The position numbers were made by a program, and so were the translations under genes. From Pseudomonas xionganensis (GTDB lineage: Bacteria; Pseudomonadota; Gammaproteobacteria; Pseudomonadales; Pseudomonadaceae): a stretch of 64,000 nt of DNA. Positions 40,284 through 50,210 of the stretch are shown here, in pieces (the first letter of the stretch is position 1; each line of letters opens with the position of its first letter). Under the pieces are notes generated by a model. The model was not told the DNA's origin. It ran no database searches and saw only the letters and a list, made by a program, of their open reading frames with translations. The DNA lies in contig NZ_WKJZ01000001.1 in the NCBI RefSeq assembly GCF_009763245.1, forward strand, positions 1,814,472 to 1,878,471. Reading direction: 5' to 3'.

Positions 40284-43007
40284 ATGAGCGACGTTGAGCT
40301 GCGCCTTACGGCCGACCTTACCCAGGCTAGCAAAGAGGTCACGGGGTTCCGAAAGGAATACCAGGAGCTGGTGAAGGCGGTTGAGAAGCCCTTGCGCCAA
40401 GTTAAGGGTACGCGCGAGCTTGAGGCTGGCCTTGAGGAAACTGGCCAGCAGGTGCGCAAAGCGCGCCAGAGGCTGCTTGAGCTTCAGCGTGAACTGATCA
40501 ATACCGACAGCCCAACTGCCCGTTTGAAAGAAAGCTTCAAGGAAGCAACCAAGGAGCTGCAAAGGCTTGAGCGGGCCGAGGCGTTACAGGCAAACCAGCT
40601 GAAGCGCTTGCGCTCCGAATTGGCGGGCGCCGGTGTTGACACTACTCGGCTTGCTGCTGAGCAGCGTCGGCTCGCCTCTGAAATGAGCAAGGCCCTGCAG
40701 GCGGGGCGCCAGGATGCCGCCGCCCGCAGTATTCGTGAGCGGGCCGCCGCTCTAAAGCAGCAAGCTATAGCCCAACGCCAAGCAAACGCTGAGGCCGCCC
40801 GCGACAATTTGGGCGTCAATCGTTTTCGGGCGCTGCAAGCTGAGATCAAGCTGGCAACCCAGCAATACGATCAGCTCCGGCGCAGCGGAAAGCTGACCGC
40901 CCAGGAACTGGCGGTGGCTCAGCGGCAGTTAACTGAGCGGATTCGTGAGAGTAAGACCGAGCTGCAGTCTCTTTCTGGCGCTTCGTCTGATGGCGGTATT
41001 GGCGCGCTGGTAGGTGGCCGTATTGGCGCCGGCGCTGGTGCGGCAGCCGGAGTGGCCGGTGCGGCGGCTATAGCTGTGCAGTACGCCTCAGCAGTTGACC
41101 CCATCAAGAAGATGGAGGCGCAGTTGAAGCTGGCTACCGAAAGCCAGGAAGAGTTCGCCCGAGCACAAGCCGCAACCTTCAAAATTGCTCAAGAAAACCA
41201 GGCGCCACTTGAGGATGTTGTCACCCTTTATTCGCGCCTTACACCTGCCCTGCGCGATGTTGGCAGAGGCCAAGGTGATGCAGTCAAAATCATTGATGCG
41301 GTTACCAAGTCGCTCCGGATTAGCGGCGCCACAGCCCAGGAAACAGCATCCACTATCCAGCAGTTCAGTCAGGCGCTTGGTTCTGGCGTGCTGCGCGGGG
41401 AAGAATTCAACACCCTTGCAGAAAGCTCGCCTCGGCTTCTGAGGGCGCTGGCCGATGGCCTGGGTGTCAATGTTGGCGCGCTGCGCGCCATGGCGGCAGA
41501 GGGTCAGTTGACTGCGGACGTTATCAGCGACGCGCTGATCGGGCAGCTATCAAAGCTGACAGAAGAGGCTGCCACCCTGCCTGATACCTTTGGTGGTGCC
41601 GTCATTAAGCTCACCAACAGCCTGCAGGGCGCGCTCGGCAAGTTTGACGAGTTCACCGGTATATCGGGGCGCCTTATTGAAACAATCAATACGCTCACTT
41701 TTGTGGTGGATGGATTGGCCTCCGGCTCAAAGGATAAGGCTGGCCCGGCCCTGGCTAGCCTCGGCCTGGAAATGGCGAAGCTGGTGCCGACCATGAATCT
41801 TGTCCTCAGCACCAGTGAGCGCTTGATGGCGATGGCCGGCATTCAGACTTTCTCTGATCGTTTGAAAGCGGCTGCCGAGGAAGAGGTGAAGGTCTACGAC
41901 TTTCGCGCGGAGCGCCTTGCTGCTCATCAGGCCAAGGTTAGAGGTATCCAGAAAAAGGCAGCGGACGATGGCAAAGCCATTCTTGATCAGCAGATTAAGG
42001 ACACCAAGGAACGCCTTGATGCCCAGGTAGACGCTGAGCGTGACGCAGCCCGGGGCTTGGAGAAAGCCAAGCAAGCCCAACTTGATACCCAGAAGCGCTA
42101 CCAGGAAGCGTTGGCCAGGCTTAATTCTGGCGCCACAGGTGCGGCTGATTATGGCCAGGCCCAAGCCCTAAAAGTGGCGGCCCGTAATGCTTTGCAAGAG
42201 GGCGACATAGAGGGCGCAAAACGTCAGGCGCAGGCGGCGCTGGCTGTGCTGGATGAGCTGGCGCGCGCCGGCGAGAACACCTACGGCTTTGCTGGCTTTA
42301 TCAAGGAGCTGCAACAGATCGAGCAGTCCGCCGATCAGCGATCGGTGAAGGATGCCGAGGCGGCGCTGGGGCGCGCAAAAGAGGCGGCCGCCGAAACAAA
42401 GCAGGCGCTTGAAGAGCTGAAAAACGTCAAGGTCAGCGCAACCCTCAGTGCAGAGGATGAGCAGGCGCTGCTTGATCAGTTGCGCAAGCTTGCAGAGAAG
42501 GCTGGAATCATTCTCACCATTCCGGTTACGGCCGTAATGCCAAAGCGTGGCGAGCTGGATGCAGAGGGTTATGAGTTTGTGCCAAATCTTCCAAGCGCAG
42601 ACGGCTTTGCCCGCGGTGGCTGGACGGGCCCAGGCAGCAAGTATCAGCCGGCGGGCATTGTCCATGCCGATGAGCACGTGCAGCCCAAAGAAGTGGTCAA
42701 CGAGCCAGGGGCGCTCAGCTTTCTTGAGCGTATTCGGCGTTATGGCTTCCAGAACACCATGCGCTCCCTGCAGTCCCGCTTCCGGGGCTATGCCGAAGGC
42801 GGCCTGGTAACCGCCTCGCGGGCCTTGCCCAGCATCCCGCCGCTGGCCCCGGCGCTGCAGCAGCAGCTGGATAAGCCTGACTTGCCGTACATGGGTAAGT
42901 TTGCGTTCGACTTCGGCGGCGGCGATCAGGTTGATGTGTACACCACCAAGGACGGCGCGCTAAGCCTTCAGCGTCTGGCCGCCAAGCATGGCCGCACGCA
43001 GAAGTAA
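40284..43007 (+). CDS. Tail tape measure protein
   Basis: A 907-aa protein. Residues 1-220 are coiled coil (RLTADLTQASKEVTGFRKEY, LLELQRELINTDSPTARLKE); a Gly/Ala-rich hydrophobic segment is near 230-270; the tape-measure domain follows (FKIAQENQAPLEDVVTLYSR, LSGGATAQETA-type SGATAQETASTIQQFSQAL, GVLRGEEFNTLAESSPRLLR). The C-terminus has FARGGWTGPGSKYQPAGIVH, typical of tail-tip ends. Its length should set tail length. Confidence 0.95.
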   Translation: MSDVELRLTADLTQASKEVTGFRKEYQELVKAVEKPLRQVKGTRELEAGLEETGQQVRKARQRLLELQRELINTDSPTARLKESFKEATKELQRLERAEALQANQLKRLRSELAGAGVDTTRLAAEQRRLASEMSKALQAGRQDAAARSIRERAAALKQQAIAQRQANAEAARDNLGVNRFRALQAEIKLATQQYDQLRRSGKLTAQELAVAQRQLTERIRESKTELQSLSGASSDGGIGALVGGRIGAGAGAAAGVAGAAAIAVQYASAVDPIKKMEAQLKLATESQEEFARAQAATFKIAQENQAPLEDVVTLYSRLTPALRDVGRGQGDAVKIIDAVTKSLRISGATAQETASTIQQFSQALGSGVLRGEEFNTLAESSPRLLRALADGLGVNVGALRAMAAEGQLTADVISDALIGQLSKLTEEAATLPDTFGGAVIKLTNSLQGALGKFDEFTGISGRLIETINTLTFVVDGLASGSKDKAGPALASLGLEMAKLVPTMNLVLSTSERLMAMAGIQTFSDRLKAAAEEEVKVYDFRAERLAAHQAKVRGIQKKAADDGKAILDQQIKDTKERLDAQVDAERDAARGLEKAKQAQLDTQKRYQEALARLNSGATGAADYGQAQALKVAARNALQEGDIEGAKRQAQAALAVLDELARAGENTYGFAGFIKELQQIEQSADQRSVKDAEAALGRAKEAAAETKQALEELKNVKVSATLSAEDEQALLDQLRKLAEKAGIILTIPVTAVMPKRGELDAEGYEFVPNLPSADGFARGGWTGPGSKYQPAGIVHADEHVQPKEVVNEPGALSFLERIRRYGFQNTMRSLQSRFRGYAEGGLVTASRALPSIPPLAPALQQQLDKPDLPYMGKFAFDFGGGDQVDVYTTKDGALSLQRLAAKHGRTQK

Positions 43008-43068
43008 TCAGCCCCACCCATAACCCAGCCCGCCCAGTGCGGGCTTTTTAACGCCCGGAGTTTGCCCC

Positions 43069-43569
43069 ATGCAGCGACCCCCACTGGTGCTCGGCGGCAT
43101 CGAGATTCCGCTCCATGCCGGCGCACTTGAGTTAGGTGACGAGGAGATCGGTGGCGAAGCGAGTATGCGCCTGAGTAATGGTGATCTGGTCACCATGTCA
43201 CGCTGGAAGAAGGCCGCAGGAACGGTCAGTGCCCGAGGGTTTATGCCGCCCGGCCTGGACGGCCTGGATTTTAGTGCCCACCACGAATTCCACAGCACCC
43301 AGGTGAGTAGCGCGCAAAGCACGGGGCTGGTTTTCAACCTCACTAGCACCCCGCGTCCAGATAAGGCCCCCTGGGCCTTCGCCCTGGTTAACGGACAGTG
43401 GCACGCGACCCCCTGCAGCACGCTGGAGCGTGTCGCCACCGTAACCCCGGTACCTGGGGCCACTCTTTATCAGGTTTGGTGGATGCCTGTTTATCAGGTT
43501 AAAGCCACGCGCCCTCGTAAGAGCCAGTCAGGCCTTCACGGCTGGGAATTCAGTTGGGTGGAAACCTAA
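43069..43569 (+). CDS. Minor tail protein after tape measure
   Basis: A 166-aa beta-rich protein: LGGIEIPLHAGALELGDEEI, SMRLSNGDLVTMSRWKKAAG, YQVWWMPVYQVKA. Position after the tape measure suggests a distal tail-type role. A hairpin GCCCGC-ccagt-GCGGGC with T run (43028-43049) precedes it. Confidence 0.62.
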   Translation: MQRPPLVLGGIEIPLHAGALELGDEEIGGEASMRLSNGDLVTMSRWKKAAGTVSARGFMPPGLDGLDFSAHHEFHSTQVSSAQSTGLVFNLTSTPRPDKAPWAFALVNGQWHATPCSTLERVATVTPVPGATLYQVWWMPVYQVKATRPRKSQSGLHGWEFSWVET

Positions 43570-45261
43570 ATGCTCATCAACGGCGGACCAATCAACAGCG
43601 CGCCGATCAATGGCGCGTCCGGCGCAGTAGCAGCCCCTGAGCCCGAGTATGTGGTGGCGGGCATCAGCTACCGCTGGCGCCTGCGGGTGACCGTTGGAGG
43701 TGTGGATCTGAGCGACCAGGTGCTGGGCGTGACCGATACCGACCGCGAAGGCGGGGCGGCTGGTGTGGGCGGGCTGGAGCTGTACCTGCCGCCCGGCCCT
43801 GTGGTGCCCAGCGATTGGGTAGGGCGCAGCGTCACCCTCGATTTTATCTGGACCACCGAAGGCGTCACGCATGAGGAGCGCCGCTACACCGGCCAGATCC
43901 TCGCGCCCAGCTGGGACGCCGCCAACCGCATTCTGGCCTGCGAGCTGAGCGACAACCTGCAGCAGCGCGTTGAGGCCCTGAGCGTGGCCGAGATCGACGC
44001 GCTCACCGGCGGCTTCTGGTCGGCCGATGTGTTTGAACCGGTAGAAGGCCGCTCGCGCTGGGATTACGCCCTGGAGCGCATGAGCACACGCACGGCCAGC
44101 CTCGACTGCTCGCCAACCGGTGAGTTGCGCGTGAGCAGCTGGTACGCCATGGCCACCCCGCACTATGTGTTCGGCCCCGGCACCACGCTGGACGGCAGCG
44201 TGAGCCTGCAGCTGCCCGACCTCAGCCGCCTCACCAACCATGTGGTCATCGAAGCGGACTACCGCTACAGCCGTCTACGGCAAAAGAACGAGAGCTGGAG
44301 CTGGGTGGGCGGTGGCTTCTGCGGCTGGTACTTCCCGGATAACAAAGAGTTGCCCACCATCGAGATGATCGAGGATGCGGTGAGCTCCACCGGCAGCCAG
44401 CTGCTCAAAGACCCGAGCTGGGATCTGCTGCCGCCCAGCGATATAGACCCATGCCTAACCGGCCAGCCCTGGGTAAACAACTTCACCGACCTGCTCCTGG
44501 GCGCCCAGTTCCGCACCGGGCGCCGCTGGGTGCAGAGCATCACCGAGCGCTACACCCTCACCGTTGAAGCGCCCGCCAGCATTGCCCAGGCCGGGCCTGT
44601 AGTGGCCAGGGTAGGGGGTGCTTTTGAGGTGGAGAGCGCCCAGGCCGAAACCTGGGGCAGCACGCCGTTTGACAGCGGCCTCAACGGCCACACCGACAGC
44701 CGCGACGAAACCCGCCGGCAGGCGTTCTTCGCCGTGCTGCTGCGCCAGGCCCTGGCCCAGCTGGTGGACGCCCACCGCGCCACCCGCATCAGCCTGAGCC
44801 TGCCCACGCCGATGGCGGCGGGCATTGACCTGACCCACACCCTGCAGCTGGATGACCAAGGCATTGCCGCCCAGGGCCGCGTCACCCGGGTGCGCGATGT
44901 GTACGACCACAGCGGCGGCACGGCCATCACCACCCTGGAGCTGGCCGTGATGCGCGGCGGTGGCGCCGTAAATGACGCCCTGGTACCGCCTGCCTCGGTA
45001 GACGAGCCCCAGCCGCCGGGCATATCGCCCACCAGCCTGCCCACTCAACTGGGCGGGCGCAGCGGTGTGCCGGAGTACGACGAAGACCTGCCCGGCTTTG
45101 CCGGCAACTACGGCAGCAGCGATATCGCCGACCCCATCCGCTACCCGCGCCGGTTCAAGCTCACCGTAGATGAGATCCCGGCCGAGCAGCGCGACGAACT
45201 GCCGGTGCCGATTGCAGCCACCTACAGCGTGGCCATCCCCAACGATCTGCTGGAGCTGTAA
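43570..45261 (+). CDS. Tail tip/baseplate protein
   Basis: A 563-aa protein: residues 38-120 (YRWRLRVTVGGVDLSDQVLG, GLELYLPPGPVVPSDWVGRS) form a hub-like beta domain; later SRWDYALERMSTRTASLDCS and TDSRDETRRQAFFAVLLRQA. Proteins with this layout occur in Pseudomonas siphophage tail tips. Exact role unknown. Confidence 0.65.
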   Translation: MLINGGPINSAPINGASGAVAAPEPEYVVAGISYRWRLRVTVGGVDLSDQVLGVTDTDREGGAAGVGGLELYLPPGPVVPSDWVGRSVTLDFIWTTEGVTHEERRYTGQILAPSWDAANRILACELSDNLQQRVEALSVAEIDALTGGFWSADVFEPVEGRSRWDYALERMSTRTASLDCSPTGELRVSSWYAMATPHYVFGPGTTLDGSVSLQLPDLSRLTNHVVIEADYRYSRLRQKNESWSWVGGGFCGWYFPDNKELPTIEMIEDAVSSTGSQLLKDPSWDLLPPSDIDPCLTGQPWVNNFTDLLLGAQFRTGRRWVQSITERYTLTVEAPASIAQAGPVVARVGGAFEVESAQAETWGSTPFDSGLNGHTDSRDETRRQAFFAVLLRQALAQLVDAHRATRISLSLPTPMAAGIDLTHTLQLDDQGIAAQGRVTRVRDVYDHSGGTAITTLELAVMRGGGAVNDALVPPASVDEPQPPGISPTSLPTQLGGRSGVPEYDEDLPGFAGNYGSSDIADPIRYPRRFKLTVDEIPAEQRDELPVPIAATYSVAIPNDLLEL

Positions 45262-45263
45262 CC

Positions 45264-45728
45264 ATGCCCACCCTTGCAGAGCAACGCCGCGCCATCCGTG
45301 ACGGCATCACTGCCAGCCGGCAGGCCACGGCCGGGGATGAGCGCAAAGCCATCGGCAAACGCCTGGAGGCCGAGCGCCGCGGCACCGCCGTGGTGGAAGA
45401 CCTCAACCGCCTGGTGCAGCAACCGGCCCCGCGTCGCACCCTGCGGCCCGTTACGCCGCTCGGCGCCCTGCCGCCCACCAGCGGCCAGGGCAACTACAAA
45501 GCCCCGCCCGCCACCACGCCCGGCGGGGGCGGAATCGCCAGCCCGCTGACAGAGGTGACCCGCACCGAGGGCGGGCAGGTGGTGCCGGATCGGGACTACT
45601 GGCCCAGCATCAACCTGTACTCATCCGATGGGCTGATGACCTTCAAGCTGGCCGCCATCAAGCAAGCAAAATTCACCGATGCCGATGGCGCTGCAGTTGC
45701 AATCAACTATGCCGAGGTGCCTGAGTGA
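45264..45728 (+). CDS. Hypothetical tail-associated protein
   Basis: A 154-aa protein with a helical, charged first half (EQRRAIRDGITASRQATAGD) and a Pro/Gly linker before the C-terminal LYSSDGLMTFKLAAIKQAKF. Coupled to the next gene by GTGA. Function unknown. Confidence 0.6.
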   Translation: MPTLAEQRRAIRDGITASRQATAGDERKAIGKRLEAERRGTAVVEDLNRLVQQPAPRRTLRPVTPLGALPPTSGQGNYKAPPATTPGGGGIASPLTEVTRTEGGQVVPDRDYWPSINLYSSDGLMTFKLAAIKQAKFTDADGAAVAINYAEVPE

Positions 45729-47620
45729 TCGGTCGCACACCCCTGGATAAACTGCAGCTGTGGGGCGTCACCCTAAACGGGGTTTACCAACCCGGCGTGT
45801 TCAGTAGCGACCCGCAATACGACTTTGCCTACCTCACGGTTGGCGCCCATAAGCTGCCGCTGGATGATGACTACAGCGTGTCGGGCTCTATCCCACCGTT
45901 CCCGCTCCAGGCCGAGCAGCTGCTCCAGCACGCCGTTGAGTTTGAGAACGTGCGCAAGGGCAGCCTGCTGGCCACCTACACGCACCTGATTCAAGTGCCC
46001 GATGCGCCGCCGCTGCCCTTCACCCCCGAAGAGCTCGATGCCGAGCATCAGCAGGGCAAGGGCTGGCGCGATTACGCCGTGCTCAGCGGCTACCACCAAA
46101 GCTACGGCTGCGTGTGGCTGGACGGCTGGCCGCTGCCGGTGGCCCGTGGCGCCGTGTGGCATATCGGCCAGGTGTTCCACAACAGCATCATCACCGACCG
46201 CAACGCCCCCTTTACCGTAACGCTGCAGGTGCGGCCCTTCGCCGTATTCGAGCGCAACGGGCGGGCAGTGGACCCGGTGGAAATCACCGCCACCTGCGCC
46301 GATCTGCAGCAGCGGCACAGCACCGTGCCACAGTTTGATGGCGTGGGCCCATTGAGTGATGAATTGGTGGTCACCCTGCACAGCATCAAGCCCGATGGCC
46401 GCCAGGCGTTGCTGGCCCTCTACGCCAGCACTGCTGGCGCCTCGCTGGCGGACTGCCCCGTGGGCTGGCTGCTGCTGGACATTACCGGCGACGAGCCCGG
46501 CAGCATGGCGGCCACCCTCACCGTGCACAAAAGCCGCGAGGCGACCCTGGGCGACTATACCGAGGTGCCCCTTGGGCCGGAGCTGGCCGGTGACGCCCTG
46601 GTAGTGTTTGCCACCACCACCTTTACCCAAACCGAGGTGGCCCCAGGCCGGTTTGATGTGACGTGCACCTTCTCAGGCCCCGCCGCGCCACCCACGCCGC
46701 CCATAACCAGTGTGCACGAACGTGAGTACAGCTCAGAGAACATCGGCCGCCTTATTAACCTGGCGTTCAGGCCAGACGGCAGCATTGCAGAGCTTACCTG
46801 CGACGTAACCTGGCAGGGCTATGTGACACAGAGCTGGAGCGACCTAACCGCAAGCGGCAGCATAGAGGGTGAATACCGGGTAGATGATGGAGGCAACATC
46901 TTTGGTGGTGGCATCGTCGATATAGGCGCTAACGTGAGTGGTGAGAGCCTGGTAACCGGCGAAATGAAGTTCAAGGCCGGCGGTGTGGTGGTGGACCACA
47001 TCGAATACAGGTCGCTCATCACCCGCAACTCCCGGATTACAACCGCGGATAGGTCAATACTCGGCGGCGGCTCAACCGACCCGAATGGCCCGCTGGGGCG
47101 CTACTTCAACCTACCGATATCGGTTAATGGTTCGGCCTTTAGCACCAACATCGTCACCGGTACAACGGAGTGGGAAACCACCCTCAAGGTAAACGGTGTA
47201 ACGGTGGACTCAAACGTGCGCAGCGCCCCGGCCGTGCGCGGCCTTAACCCTCCACTGGGCACCACGCTCACTCGGCCACAGTCGGTTTCGTTTGCCGTGC
47301 GCGAGATTTACAACAAAAACAGCAGCGGCCTGGGCGTAAACGACCAGGCCTGGGCGGTTGATGCCCGCCCGCAAACCAACCACTCAGCCCATATCCGCTG
47401 GGGTAACTGCTCGGAAACGGGTGCAGTGCAGATCAACGACACCGCTATTGCCTCAATCAGCATCGCAGACCGCCACCCCAACCCGACCCCAGCGCCCTCT
47501 ATCTACCAGCTCCGCGACTTTGCAGCGCACTACGACCCCAAGGCCGAAGACCTGGTGCCGAGCGACGTGCGGCCATCACTCCCCGATAACCCGGTAGCCA
47601 TGCGGCTTTACTACCTCTAA
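45725..47620 (+). CDS. Large tail protein, possible fibre base
   Basis: A 631-aa protein with mostly beta-type sequence: YSVSGSIPPFPLQAEQLLQH, GYHQSYGCVWLDGWPLPVAR, DLTASGSIEGEYRVDDGGNI and Gly/Ser-rich strands. It lies between the tip protein and the collagen-like fibre. Starts at GTG. No enzymatic motif. Confidence 0.6.
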   Translation: MIGRTPLDKLQLWGVTLNGVYQPGVFSSDPQYDFAYLTVGAHKLPLDDDYSVSGSIPPFPLQAEQLLQHAVEFENVRKGSLLATYTHLIQVPDAPPLPFTPEELDAEHQQGKGWRDYAVLSGYHQSYGCVWLDGWPLPVARGAVWHIGQVFHNSIITDRNAPFTVTLQVRPFAVFERNGRAVDPVEITATCADLQQRHSTVPQFDGVGPLSDELVVTLHSIKPDGRQALLALYASTAGASLADCPVGWLLLDITGDEPGSMAATLTVHKSREATLGDYTEVPLGPELAGDALVVFATTTFTQTEVAPGRFDVTCTFSGPAAPPTPPITSVHEREYSSENIGRLINLAFRPDGSIAELTCDVTWQGYVTQSWSDLTASGSIEGEYRVDDGGNIFGGGIVDIGANVSGESLVTGEMKFKAGGVVVDHIEYRSLITRNSRITTADRSILGGGSTDPNGPLGRYFNLPISVNGSAFSTNIVTGTTEWETTLKVNGVTVDSNVRSAPAVRGLNPPLGTTLTRPQSVSFAVREIYNKNSSGLGVNDQAWAVDARPQTNHSAHIRWGNCSETGAVQINDTAIASISIADRHPNPTPAPSIYQLRDFAAHYDPKAEDLVPSDVRPSLPDNPVAMRLYYL

Positions 47621-47630
47621 GGGTTTTGCC

Positions 47631-48965
47631 ATGACACAACAGTTCCTCAACAACTGGAGCGCCACCCTGGCGCTACCAGCGGCTGCGGCCGCCCCCGAGT
47701 TAACCATCGAGCCCGCCAAAGCCGCCCTGCTGGGCACACTCACCCCGGGCGACCACTACGCTGCCACCCTGGCCCGGGTAGTGGAGGGCGCCGAAACGGC
47801 CTGGGAAGTGGTGCACATCACCGCCATTACCGGCGGCGTGCTGACCGTAGAGCGCGGCCAAGAGGGCACCACCGCGCTCGACTGGGAAGCCGGGGAGGGC
47901 ATCAGCTTGCGCGTGACCAAGGGTACGCTGGAGGATTTGCGCGGTGCGGTAGGGCCGCAAGGCCCAGAAGGTCCCACTGGCCCTGATGGCGCCAGCGCTT
48001 ATGCCGTTGCAGTCGCTGGCGGCTTTGTGGGTGATGAGGCCGCCTGGCTCGCAAGCTTAGTGGGGCCTCAAGGCCCTCAAGGCCCGCAAGGCCCTGTAGG
48101 CCCAGACGGCGCAAGTGCTTATGCAGTGGCGGTGGCCGGCGGCTTTGTGGGTGATGAGGCTACCTGGCTCGCCAGCCTGGTCGGGCCGCAAGGCCCGCAA
48201 GGCGTGCAGGGTATCCAAGGCGACACCGGGGCCACAGGCCCTCAAGGCGACCCTGGTGCCGGCCTCAACATCCTCGGCACCTTGGCAAGCCAAGCCGAAC
48301 TGCCTGCCACTGGTAACCCAGGCGAAGGGTATTTGATTGCAGGTGATCTCTGGGTTTGGTCTGGCACTGCTTGGGTTAATGCCGGCCAGATCCAGGGACC
48401 TGCAGGCCCTCAAGGCCCAGAGGGCCCCGCCGGCCAGCAGGGCGCACCGGGTGCAGACGGCGCTGACGGCGCAAGTGCTTATGCAGTGGCGGTGGCTGGC
48501 GGCTTTGTGGGTGATGAGGCCGCCTGGCTCGCCAGCCTGGTCGGCCCGCAAGGCCCCCAGGGTGTTCAGGGTATCCAAGGGGAAACAGGGCCAACCGGCC
48601 CGGAGGGCCCTCAGGGGCCACAAGGACCCGCAGCGCTGATCGAGGGTCTGCCCTCGCGCACCATCACCGCCAGCGGCGCAGTCACCCCAGCCGATGCCGG
48701 CCACTGGCTGATCTGCGACAGCGCCACCCCCATCACCCTCACCATCGGCGCAGAGGCCACCGAGAGCTGGGCGATTGCCGGCATCCTGCCGATGTTTCAT
48801 GTCCGGCAGATTGGAGCGGGCGCGGTAACGATTACCGGTGATGGATTCAGCGTGACGACACACTCAAGCGACACCAACGTAACAGATGGCCCAGTGTCTT
48901 CGGTCACAGCTGTGCGCGATGGTAATGACGACTGGAGCCTGATCGGCCGACTGGTGGCAGCATGA
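47631..48965 (+). CDS. Tail fibre with collagen-like repeats
   Basis: A 444-aa fibre. Residues 1-105 form an attachment domain (WEVVHITAITGGVLTVERGQ); residues 105-345 alternate G-x-y collagen-like stretches (GPQGPEGPTGPDG) with three copies of GASAYAVAVAGGFVGDEA; the end (ITASGAVTPADAGHWLICDS, to SLIGRLVAA) is a C-terminal beta domain that may bind the receptor. Collagen repeats trimerise phage fibres. Confidence 0.87.
   Translation: MTQQFLNNWSATLALPAAAAAPELTIEPAKAALLGTLTPGDHYAATLARVVEGAETAWEVVHITAITGGVLTVERGQEGTTALDWEAGEGISLRVTKGTLEDLRGAVGPQGPEGPTGPDGASAYAVAVAGGFVGDEAAWLASLVGPQGPQGPQGPVGPDGASAYAVAVAGGFVGDEATWLASLVGPQGPQGVQGIQGDTGATGPQGDPGAGLNILGTLASQAELPATGNPGEGYLIAGDLWVWSGTAWVNAGQIQGPAGPQGPEGPAGQQGAPGADGADGASAYAVAVAGGFVGDEAAWLASLVGPQGPQGVQGIQGETGPTGPEGPQGPQGPAALIEGLPSRTITASGAVTPADAGHWLICDSATPITLTIGAEATESWAIAGILPMFHVRQIGAGAVTITGDGFSVTTHSSDTNVTDGPVSSVTAVRDGNDDWSLIGRLVAA
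47985..48544 (+). repeat. Three 80-bp in-frame repeats, 120-bp register
   Basis: Near-identical copies start at 47985, 48105 and 48465, spaced by 120 and 360 bases. Differences are mainly silent. Recombination between them could change fibre length. Confidence 0.85.
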
Positions 48966-49630
48966 TGATCCCAGGTATTTTGGCCCAGCGGCGGCATGGG
49001 GGTGGGGCGCCAGCGGCTTTTCCAGTTATCCGCAACGCCCAGGCCGTAGCCTCAACCGGTGCAGATGAAACGCTCACGCTTAACTATTCTGCTAGCGCGG
49101 GCGACCTGGTTATTGTCGTTTTTGGGCAGCGCGCATCCGCCTCTTTCCCGCCATCCCTTGATGACACCGGATGGGATTTACTTATAGGTAATGGCAACGC
49201 AAATGCGCCCAGCTTTGTCTTTACGAAAGTGGTCGCCGGTGGCGGCACGCTGACAATTACCCCTGGGCTTCCGCCGCAGTATTGTGCAGCAGTAGTAATC
49301 GTCATAGAGGCCGGCACCCACCAGGGGGCGGTAGAAAATGCTACATCTACTGGTAGCGGTTCGCCTAACCCGACGCCTTTGACCCCATCCTGGGGTGCGG
49401 CCAAAACACTGTGGATCGCCACTTACATTCAGGCATATGGCTCAACGGTTAGTAGTTATCCGCTGCCAAACAACCAGCTCCATGCCAGAAGCGGAACAAC
49501 CAGCTCAAACATCTCAACGGCCATGTGCGCTGATAGCCAAGAAGTGGAGACGCTGGACCCCGCTACTTTTTCTGTTTCAAACACGGCGGGGTATACCGGC
49601 CGCACCCTGGCTGTTAGACCTGCCGCCTAA
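48962..49630 (+). CDS. Tail fibre-associated protein
   Basis: A 222-aa protein with NAQAVASTGADETLTLNYSA, SAGDLVIVVFGQRASASFPP and TLWIATYIQAYGSTVSSYPL, a beta-sandwich pattern seen in fibre tip or receptor-binding partners. Overlaps the fibre gene's end by four bases (ATGA). Followed by a hairpin GCGCCC... near 49634-49662. Confidence 0.65.
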   Translation: MMIPGILAQRRHGGGAPAAFPVIRNAQAVASTGADETLTLNYSASAGDLVIVVFGQRASASFPPSLDDTGWDLLIGNGNANAPSFVFTKVVAGGGTLTITPGLPPQYCAAVVIVIEAGTHQGAVENATSTGSGSPNPTPLTPSWGAAKTLWIATYIQAYGSTVSSYPLPNNQLHARSGTTSSNISTAMCADSQEVETLDPATFSVSNTAGYTGRTLAVRPAA

Positions 49631-49676
49631 GCCATGCGCCCGCCCTTCGCGGGCTTTTTCCTATCTGGAGCACCCC

Positions 49677-50210
49677 ATGACCCTGACCGAAATACGGGCC
49701 CAGGCCATAGCGCCTGCGCTCGCGCTATTGCCTGGGCGCATGTCTGAGCATCGCCCGGCTGTTGAGGTGCTGCTGCTCACCACCCACCTGCAGGAGGCGC
49801 CCAACCGCGAGCAGTGCCAGCTGCCAGTGCGCCCCGGCAAGTGCGGCCCGGCCCGGGGCATCTTCCAGTTTGAGCGCGGCGGCGGTGTGGCCGGCGTGCT
49901 GCGCCACCCGGCCAGTCGGCCGCATGTGTTCACCGTATGCGCCAAGCTGGGCGTGGTGCCCACGCTCGATGGCATTTTCGACGCGTTGCCCAGCCAATGC
50001 GATGTGCTCGATGCCGCCCTGGCCCGCCTGCTGTACTGGACAGACCGCAACCCGCTGCCCGCCCTTGGCGACGTGGAAGGCGCCTGGCAGTACTACCTGC
50101 ACAACTGGCGCCCAGGTGCCTGGGAGCGCGGCACCCCCGCCCAACGACAGGCCCTGCGCCGCAAGTGGGGCCTCAACTACGCCAAGGCCATGGATGAGGT
50201 GCGCGCATGA
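49677..50210 (+). CDS. Putative lysozyme-like lysis protein
   Basis: A 177-aa protein: LLLTTHLQEAPNREQCQLPV with a glutamate in the position of lysozyme-fold catalytic residues, then GPARGIFQFERGGGVAGVL and LLYWTDRNPLPALGDVEGAW. The Q-E...G-x-x-QF layout recalls transglycosylase-type lysozymes, and the gene is followed by Rz/Rz1, where an endolysin belongs. No signal peptide. Function inferred from place and fold-level pattern. Confidence 0.6.
   Translation: MTLTEIRAQAIAPALALLPGRMSEHRPAVEVLLLTTHLQEAPNREQCQLPVRPGKCGPARGIFQFERGGGVAGVLRHPASRPHVFTVCAKLGVVPTLDGIFDALPSQCDVLDAALARLLYWTDRNPLPALGDVEGAWQYYLHNWRPGAWERGTPAQRQALRRKWGLNYAKAMDEVRA

Noticed and set aside
47940..48640. CRISPR-like periodicity
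   Set aside because: The repeats are in-frame protein repeats of a fibre; no spacer-repeat structure and no cas genes in the window.
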